From positions 1-53,339 of the forward strand of contig NZ_CALIIS010000005.1 of assembly GCF_938017705.1 (NCBI RefSeq): a stretch of 53,339 nt of DNA. Direction: 5' to 3'. Shown piece after piece: positions 50,325-53,339 of the stretch (positions within the stretch are counted from its first letter, which is position 1; the number at the start of each line of letters is the position of its first letter). Made by a program: the position numbers and the translations under genes. The notes under the pieces were generated by a model. The model saw only the letters and a program-made list of their open reading frames with translations, was not told the origin of the DNA and did not search any database. The stretch is from an uncultured Campylobacter sp. Lineage in GTDB: Bacteria; Campylobacterota; Campylobacteria; Campylobacterales; Campylobacteraceae.

Positions 50325-50946
50325 GCATGGCTCACAAGCAAGCGCAAATGAGCTTGATCGCTAAGGCGCGATTTTTGGAATTTCACGTATCGTAGCGGCT
50401 CAAAAATTCGTTTGAGATTTAAAACGGCTCGGCGACGGTGCGGTTAAAATTTAATCATTCGCGGCACATCCTAGTGAGCAAGATAGGCGCTTTGCAGCAT
50501 AAATTTTAAAATTTTGCCACAATGCGGCGCAAAGCCAAGCCCGATAGGTCCTTGCGTCACACAAAATTCTATCGCGGCGCGCAGGACGTATCGCATAGGG
50601 CTAAGAGCCGGTAAGATTTTAGCGGCGCCAAGCTCTCATACGCGAGTGCGGATACCACAAGCAAAGTATCGCGCGCCGAGCCGAATGAGCGCTACTGCGA
50701 TACGCTGCAACCTAGGGGGCTTGCTAACGAGACGCTACGCAAGCCAAAGCGCGCAGGTCCGCCTCACGTAGCCAAAAGACAAAGCCTACAAGGCGGCAAG
50801 ATAGCAACGCAGCGAGAGCGCAATGAAATTTTAACGCAGACCGCATAAGCCGTCGGCAAAGCCTAATTCTACGGACAGGTTCCGCGGATAAAATTTACTA
50901 AATTTAGCGCGGATAAAATTTTATAAATTTAAACGGAAAGGTGCGT
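50325..50946. other. gene-poor tract
   Basis: About 620 bases with no convincing gene on either strand. A plus-strand open frame at 50514-50771 has no ribosome site and reads like shadow peptide. The tract is GC-rich in its middle, full of short GCG words and without recognisable repeats, perhaps decayed coding DNA. The last 60 bases before 50947 return to AAATTT-rich leader sequence. Confidence 0.5.
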
Positions 50947-51690
50947 ATGAGCCCAAACGTAATCGTCAAATTCGTCATTTTGTTTTTCATCAGGGCGCAA
51001 AGCTTAAACGTCAAATTTAGCAAGCTCGACGCCGTCGTGTCGCACGCTTACGCCAAATATGGGGCGCTCTTTAAACTAAGCGTGCCGCTACTTGCAGCAG
51101 CGTCGGTATTTGCGCTGTTTAACCTATACGATTTTGCCAAAGCAAACTACGCGCTGACGATCTTTTTGCTTGCTTTGGGTTCGCCACTGCTTGCGTATAG
51201 CTTTTTTAAAGCGATAAAATCGGCGATGACCTTCGCGCTATTTGTGATCCCCTTTGCGGCGGTGTTTGCGATCATCGCGGTGACGGGCGCACAGAAGCTT
51301 GATAACTCGCTAAATTTTAACATCGTCTTTCCGCTGTTTTTCACCATCGTGTGGTTTGCGATGTCGGTGATCGCCGACGAGGACGTAGCGCAGATCATGA
51401 ACAAGATCGTATCGAAGCTCTCCACACTTTTCGTGACGATTTTCATCCTTTACAACTACGAGGCACTGCACGGGATTTTAACCGCGGGCTCGGGAGGGTA
51501 TCGCGCTAGCGAGGATGAGCTAAGCGCGCTTGATCTTGTATTTATGACGATTAGATTTTTTACGCTGCCTTCGATTTTTACGTTGATGATTTTTGAGATC
51601 AAAGATTATCTTTTTACGAGATACGGCGCGTTCATACAGGCTCAGCAGGAGCGCATGCAGGATTTAAAAAATTCCAAGGGCTCGGAGTAA
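50947..51690 (+). CDS. unknown multi-helix membrane protein
   Basis: A 247-residue inner-membrane protein. After a short N-terminal segment (PNVIVKFVILFFIRAQSLNV) there are about six hydrophobic helices, including LSVPLLAAASVFALFNLYDF, ALTIFLLALGSPLLAYSFF and FALFVIPFAAVFAIIAVTG. A charged C-terminal tail follows (AQQERMQDLKNSKGSE). I recognise no family or motif. ATG 50947 has AAAGG five bases upstream; a GTG six bases earlier overlaps that site. It stands alone, followed by about 230 bases without a gene. Confidence 0.6.
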   Translation: MSPNVIVKFVILFFIRAQSLNVKFSKLDAVVSHAYAKYGALFKLSVPLLAAASVFALFNLYDFAKANYALTIFLLALGSPLLAYSFFKAIKSAMTFALFVIPFAAVFAIIAVTGAQKLDNSLNFNIVFPLFFTIVWFAMSVIADEDVAQIMNKIVSKLSTLFVTIFILYNYEALHGILTAGSGGYRASEDELSALDLVFMTIRFFTLPSIFTLMIFEIKDYLFTRYGAFIQAQQERMQDLKNSKGSE

Positions 51691-51923
51691 AAATTTAAAG
51701 CTTAGCTCGATCTAATTTTGCGCGCCGTAAATACTCGCAAATACTAAAGATTGCAACCGCCATGTGTACGCTGGGCTTAGGCGCGGCAGTGGGACCAATA
51801 AAATTTGAAATGAGATTTTTAGGACAAAATTTTGAGATGGAATTTTAATGACGCACCGGTTATGCGCGGGTTAGAATTTAAAGCCGAAAGCTTCAAATCC
51901 TAACCCACATCAAATTTAAAATT

Positions 51924-52730
51924 CTAAAAGAAGCTGTATATGTCGTCTAAAAGGAAGTATTTTTTATCGACGGTGCCTTTGTAGAACGGCTCGAAAGTAT
52001 CGTTATACGCTTTTTTGAAAAAGCCCTCTTTACTAAGCGAGATAAGCGCTTGATTGACGGCTTCTGCGAGATCTGCGTTGCCCTTTTGCATCGCGATACC
52101 CAAAAATACGTTCTCGCCGAGGCTTTTGATATTAACCTCGACGCTAGGATCTGCGACCGGATAGACCATCACAAATAGATTATCGTCGCACGCGCCGTCG
52201 ATCTCGCCGCTTTTTAGCCGCTTGTAGCAATCGGAGGAATTTTTGCAATACACTAGATTGTAGCCGCCGTCCTTTTGCATAAACGCTTCGCCCGTCGAGC
52301 CGCGGATGACGCCTACTTTCTTACCTCGCAGATCGCTCATTTTTTGGATATTGTCGCTTTTTCTGGTTAAAACTCCGGAATTTACCGAAAGATAGGGCAT
52401 CGAAAACTCATAATTTTTCTTTCTCTCCTCAGTAACGCTTGCAGCCGCGATAAGCATATCTGCCTGATTATTTTGAATGGACGGAAAGCGCGCTTGCGCT
52501 GATACCGGTATGAGCTCGATCCTGCCGCCGGTATCGCCTAAAATTTTGCCTCCGATTGCATTAGCAAGCTCTACGTCAAAGCCCTCAAAGCCGTTATCCG
52601 TAACTCTACTAAATGGAGGCTCGTTTTCATAGACAGCGATACGAATGACTTTACTCTGCTTTATTTGGCTTAAAGAATTCGCAAGCGCAAAGATGCAAGA
52701 TAGAAGAATTAAAAACAGTGATTTTTTCAT
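51924..52730 (-). CDS. amino-acid ABC transporter substrate-binding protein
   Basis: A 268-residue periplasmic solute-binding protein of family 3 (SBP_bac_3). Signal peptide MKKSLFLILLSCIFALANS. Ligand-domain motifs: RIAVYENEPPFSRVTDNGFE, GFDVELANAIGGKILG, NNQADMLIAAASVTEERKKN and LRGKKVGVIRGSTGEAF. The ligand is probably a polar amino acid but cannot be fixed here. It is 17 bases downstream of a close paralogue, so the pair is a tandem duplication. No permease or ATPase lies inside the window; they may lie beyond the right edge. Confidence 0.88.
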   Translation of the reverse strand: MKKSLFLILLSCIFALANSLSQIKQSKVIRIAVYENEPPFSRVTDNGFEGFDVELANAIGGKILGDTGGRIELIPVSAQARFPSIQNNQADMLIAAASVTEERKKNYEFSMPYLSVNSGVLTRKSDNIQKMSDLRGKKVGVIRGSTGEAFMQKDGGYNLVYCKNSSDCYKRLKSGEIDGACDDNLFVMVYPVADPSVEVNIKSLGENVFLGIAMQKGNADLAEAVNQALISLSKEGFFKKAYNDTFEPFYKGTVDKKYFLLDDIYSFF

Positions 52731-52747
52731 TTTAAATTCCTTTTTTA

Positions 52748-53339
52748 TTAAAAAAAGCTGTAAAGATCGTCGAGTAAGAAATATTTTTTATCGACGGTGC
52801 CTTTATAGAAGGATTCGAAAGTGTCCTCGTAAGCCTTTTTGAAAAAGCCCTCTTTGCTAAGCGCGATCAAGCCTTTATTGATCGCTTCTAGCAGCTCCAC
52901 GTTACCCTTTTGCACCGCGACGCCCAAGAATACATTATCGCCTAAATTTTTTATATTGACTTCGACTGCAGGATCTACGATCGGATAGACCATTACAAAA
53001 AGGTTGTTGTTGCAATACCCGTCGATCTCGCCACTTTTTAATCTCCTATAGCAATCGACCGAATCGTTGCAATAAGAAACATTATAACCGCCGTCCTTTT
53101 TGATATACGCCTCGCCGGTAGTCTTGCGGATGATGCCGATCTTTTTACCCATCAGATCGCCTATTTTGTGAATATTTGAGTCTTTTTTCGTTAAAATTCC
53201 CAAATTTACCGTAAAATACGGCATCGAGAAATCCACGCTGCCTTTACGCTCTTCAGTGATACTTGCAGCCGCGATTATCATATCTGCCTGATTGTTTTGC
53301 AGCATCGGAAAACGCACTTCGTTTGTTACCGGTATGAGC
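52748..53339 (-). CDS. amino-acid ABC transporter substrate-binding protein, cut by window edge
   Basis: The C-terminal part (about 197 codons) of a paralogue of the neighbouring binding protein. The frame stays open to the window edge (LIPVTNEVRFPMLQNNQADM), matching LIPVSAQARFPSIQNNQADM of the neighbour, so the true start is outside. By eye the two are about three-quarters identical, with the same ending (KGTVDKKYFLLDDLYSFF versus ...DDIYSFF). Differences cluster around YCNDSVDCYRRLKSGEIDGY and may mark different ligands. Confidence 0.88.
   Translation of the reverse strand, partial: LIPVTNEVRFPMLQNNQADMIIAAASITEERKGSVDFSMPYFTVNLGILTKKDSNIHKIGDLMGKKIGIIRKTTGEAYIKKDGGYNVSYCNDSVDCYRRLKSGEIDGYCNNNLFVMVYPIVDPAVEVNIKNLGDNVFLGVAVQKGNVELLEAINKGLIALSKEGFFKKAYEDTFESFYKGTVDKKYFLLDDLYSFF

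Noticed and set aside
50514..50771. 85-codon plus-strand frame after radA
   Set aside because: Arg/Ser/Pro-rich shadow-like peptide, no ribosome site or promoter.
1..53339. CRISPR array or rRNA operon
   Set aside because: No regularly spaced identical repeats and no rRNA-like sequence; the RAATTY arrays have irregular spacing and sit in frame inside genes.

Overview
The window is chromosomal DNA of a Campylobacter-type epsilonproteobacterium. The evidence is the N-linked protein glycosylation (pgl) locus, two gene orders I recall from Campylobacter jejuni (gapA-pgk-tpiA-fabI and rny/5-FCL/thioredoxin lipoprotein/ftsY ... radA), and an ATP synthase c subunit with a signal peptide. By eye the base composition from about 4.4 kb onward is much less AT-rich than C. 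jejuni, which would suit an oral species such as C. gracilis. That species guess is inference.

Layout: (1) 1-4440 is an accessory segment beside tRNA-Leu(GAG). Its first ~2.7 kb is extremely AT-rich and reads like Fusobacteriota (Leptotrichia-like) DNA: a TetR regulator with paired operators, two flavodoxin-fold proteins, then a frameshifted RTX-type gene and an integrase-like remnant. It is either horizontal transfer or an assembly chimera. (2) 4441-10367, mostly minus strand: tRNA-Leu, atpE, leuA, pssA, ftsH, prmA. (3) 10446-30141, minus strand: one long run of mostly overlapping or abutting genes, starting at a promoter before gne: gne, Wzx-like flippase, Fe-S/FrhB-like protein, polysaccharide pyruvyl transferase, GT4, GT2, GT4, pglJ, pglB, pglA, pglC, pglD, pglE, pglF, then hisH and hisA. 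(4) 30152-37098: periplasmic DNA ligase, DEDD exonuclease, a frameshifted small gene, fabI, tpiA, pgk, gapA. (5) 37237-43255: MliC-like lipoprotein, an unknown protein, a barnase/barstar pair, DedA, SYLF protein, RNase Y, 5-FCL. (6) 43338-50202: thioredoxin lipoprotein, ftsY, a ~4 kb minus-strand insertion (two unknown proteins and BrnQ), radA. (7) 50203-53339: a gene-poor tract, a membrane protein, and two tandem amino-acid-binding proteins, the second cut by the window edge.

How it fits together: pglF/E/D make UDP-diNAcBac, pglC loads it onto undecaprenyl phosphate, pglA/J and the other transferases extend it, the flippase turns it over and PglB transfers it to protein. Relative to C. jejuni, the slots of pglK, pglH and pglI hold a Wzx-type flippase, a pyruvyl transferase with an iron-sulfur partner and three transferases. 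This suggests an acidic, pyruvylated N-glycan.

The most unusual pattern is at DNA level. The palindromic hexamer RAATTY (AAATTT, GAATTC and mixed forms) is packed into arrays inside coding genes, always phased so that it reads Asn-Ser or Asn-Phe. These arrays make long low-complexity inserts in PglB, the FrhB-like protein, the exonuclease, a GT2, HisH and the barnase linker. In C. jejuni, RAATTY is the methylation motif that marks DNA for natural transformation (CtsM), and a Lig E-type ligase and RadA also lie in this window. A link to DNA uptake is a testable idea, not something the sequence proves.
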